Source: Pseudomonas matsuisoli
GTDB taxonomy: Bacteria; Pseudomonadota; Gammaproteobacteria; Pseudomonadales; Pseudomonadaceae
DNA: 64,000 bases
Assembly (NCBI RefSeq): GCF_014647635.1
Contig: NZ_BMPO01000008.1
Coordinates: 186,001 to 250,000 of the forward strand
Reading direction: 5' to 3'
The position numbers and the translations under genes were made by a program. Below the pieces are notes generated by a model. That model saw only the letters and a program-made list of their open reading frames with translations, was not told the DNA's origin and made no database searches. Every line of letters begins with the position of its first letter. Position 1 is the stretch's first letter. Shown one piece after another: positions 63,292 through 64,000 of this stretch.

Positions 63292-64000
63292 GCATGCCCT
63301 TGCCCTCGACCCCACGTGAGCTGCGCGAGCTGATCGCAAAAGGCGAATGGACGACGCCGACGTCTGGTGTGCTGGACGATTACCAGCAGGCCAACCTGGC
63401 CGTCGTGCCACGTGCCCATGCGTACGATTTCCTGCTGTTCTGCACACGGAACCCGAAGAGCTGCCCGGTGATCGCGGTCACCGAGCCCGGCAGCCCCTTC
63501 ATCGAGGGGAAAGAAGGCCAGATCGACCTCAGGACCATGCTGCCGCGCTATCGCGTCTGGGCGCATGGCGCCCTCGTCGACGAGCCGACGGACCTGACAC
63601 GCCACTGGCGCGATGACGCAGTCGGCTTTCTGCTGGGTTGCAGCCACACCTTCGACGCGCCACTGCGTCGTGCAGGCATTCCCGTTTCGGGCGCCGCGCC
63701 AGCGGTGTACCGCACGTCACGACGCTGCCGCGATGCTGCCGGGCTTTCGGGCCCACTGGTAGTCAGCATGCGCCCGGTGCCGACGGACAAGGTCGCGCTC
63801 GCGGTGGAAGTCACATCGCGCTACCCGACGGGTCATGGTGCGCCGGTGCATATCGGCGACCCAGCAAAACTGGGCATCACCGATTTGTCCAAACCTGATT
63901 TCGGCGTGGTACCGCCGATGGACGAAGACAGTGTCCCGGTGTTCTGGGCCTGCGGTGTGACACCGCAACTCGTCCTGCCGGAGCTCGGCGCGCCCTACGT
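63288..64000 (+). CDS. DUF1445 family putative hydro-lyase (D-glutamate cyclase-like), 5' part
   Basis: About 237 residues are visible before the window ends; the family is usually near 265. Typical blocks: DDYQQANLAVVP, DFLLFCTRNPKSCPVI, WRDDAVGFLLGCSHTF and SGPLVVSMRPV. The eukaryotic relative DGLUCY turns D-glutamate into 5-oxo-D-proline, which links the gene to the pxp enzymes; in Bacillus the relative YcsI lies in the kip/pxp locus too. Function here is inferred from family and neighbours. It overlaps the transporter stop by 4 bp. Confidence 0.88.
   Translation, partial: MSMPLPSTPRELRELIAKGEWTTPTSGVLDDYQQANLAVVPRAHAYDFLLFCTRNPKSCPVIAVTEPGSPFIEGKEGQIDLRTMLPRYRVWAHGALVDEPTDLTRHWRDDAVGFLLGCSHTFDAPLRRAGIPVSGAAPAVYRTSRRCRDAAGLSGPLVVSMRPVPTDKVALAVEVTSRYPTGHGAPVHIGDPAKLGITDLSKPDFGVVPPMDEDSVPVFWACGVTPQLVLPELGAPY

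Overview
The window is a 64 kb chromosomal segment of about 60% G+C from a gammaproteobacterium, almost certainly Pseudomonas or a close relative in Pseudomonadaceae. The main support is the block from kauB to crc (about 26.9-39.9 kb). From memory, P. aeruginosa has the same order there: kauB, cupin, rpmG, rpmB, dipeptide-binding protein, radC, coaBC, dut, algC, argB, pyrE, crc. The Crc protein, the long-form AlgC and the families of short intergenic palindromes point the same way. No phage, plasmid, insertion sequence or CRISPR array was found; this is mostly core genome with small accessory pockets.

Layout. 0-10 kb: the start of cysQ, then nudE, divergent from a YrfG-type HAD nucleotidase; a LysR regulator with fdhD and a YdeP-type molybdopterin oxidoreductase; an orphan GspE/PilB-type ATPase; and rlmI. 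10-23 kb: ilvD, a purine permease, a small operon (NAD(P)-binding protein, Trp-rich protein, racemase), glutaminase divergent from a UbiM-like flavin hydroxylase with a Fur-box-like site between them, an AraC regulator, a LysE exporter, sstT, and a two-gene membrane protein/Xre cassette with a readable promoter and paired operators. 22-29 kb: queE and queD, a DUF1264 lipoprotein, DUF1810, an MFS transporter, kauB and a cupin.

29-44 kb: ribosomal proteins L33 and L28, a peptide-binding protein, radC, coaBC-dut-algC-argB, pyrE, crc, gabDT and tRNA-Arg(CCG). 44-53 kb: a Na/Pi cotransporter behind a PhoB box, and the complete cytochrome c maturation operon ccmABCDEFGHI on the minus strand. 53-64 kb: a three-subunit gluconate-2-dehydrogenase-type membrane enzyme (Tat-exported small subunit, GMC flavoprotein, tri-haem cytochrome c), a LysR/VOC divergent pair, and a 5-oxoproline operon (pxpB, pxpC, pxpA, MFS transporter, DUF1445) that runs off the window end.

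How the genes work together. KauB makes GABA from polyamine-derived aldehydes, and GabT/GabD take GABA to succinate, all close to crc, the catabolite-repression gene. The ccm system lies beside an operon encoding a tri-haem cytochrome c that needs it. The Pxp enzymes, transporter and DUF1445 protein form a pyroglutamate/D-glutamate salvage unit. Intergenic regions are rich in REP-like palindromes of at least four families, some in inverted pairs and one set inside the ccm operon.
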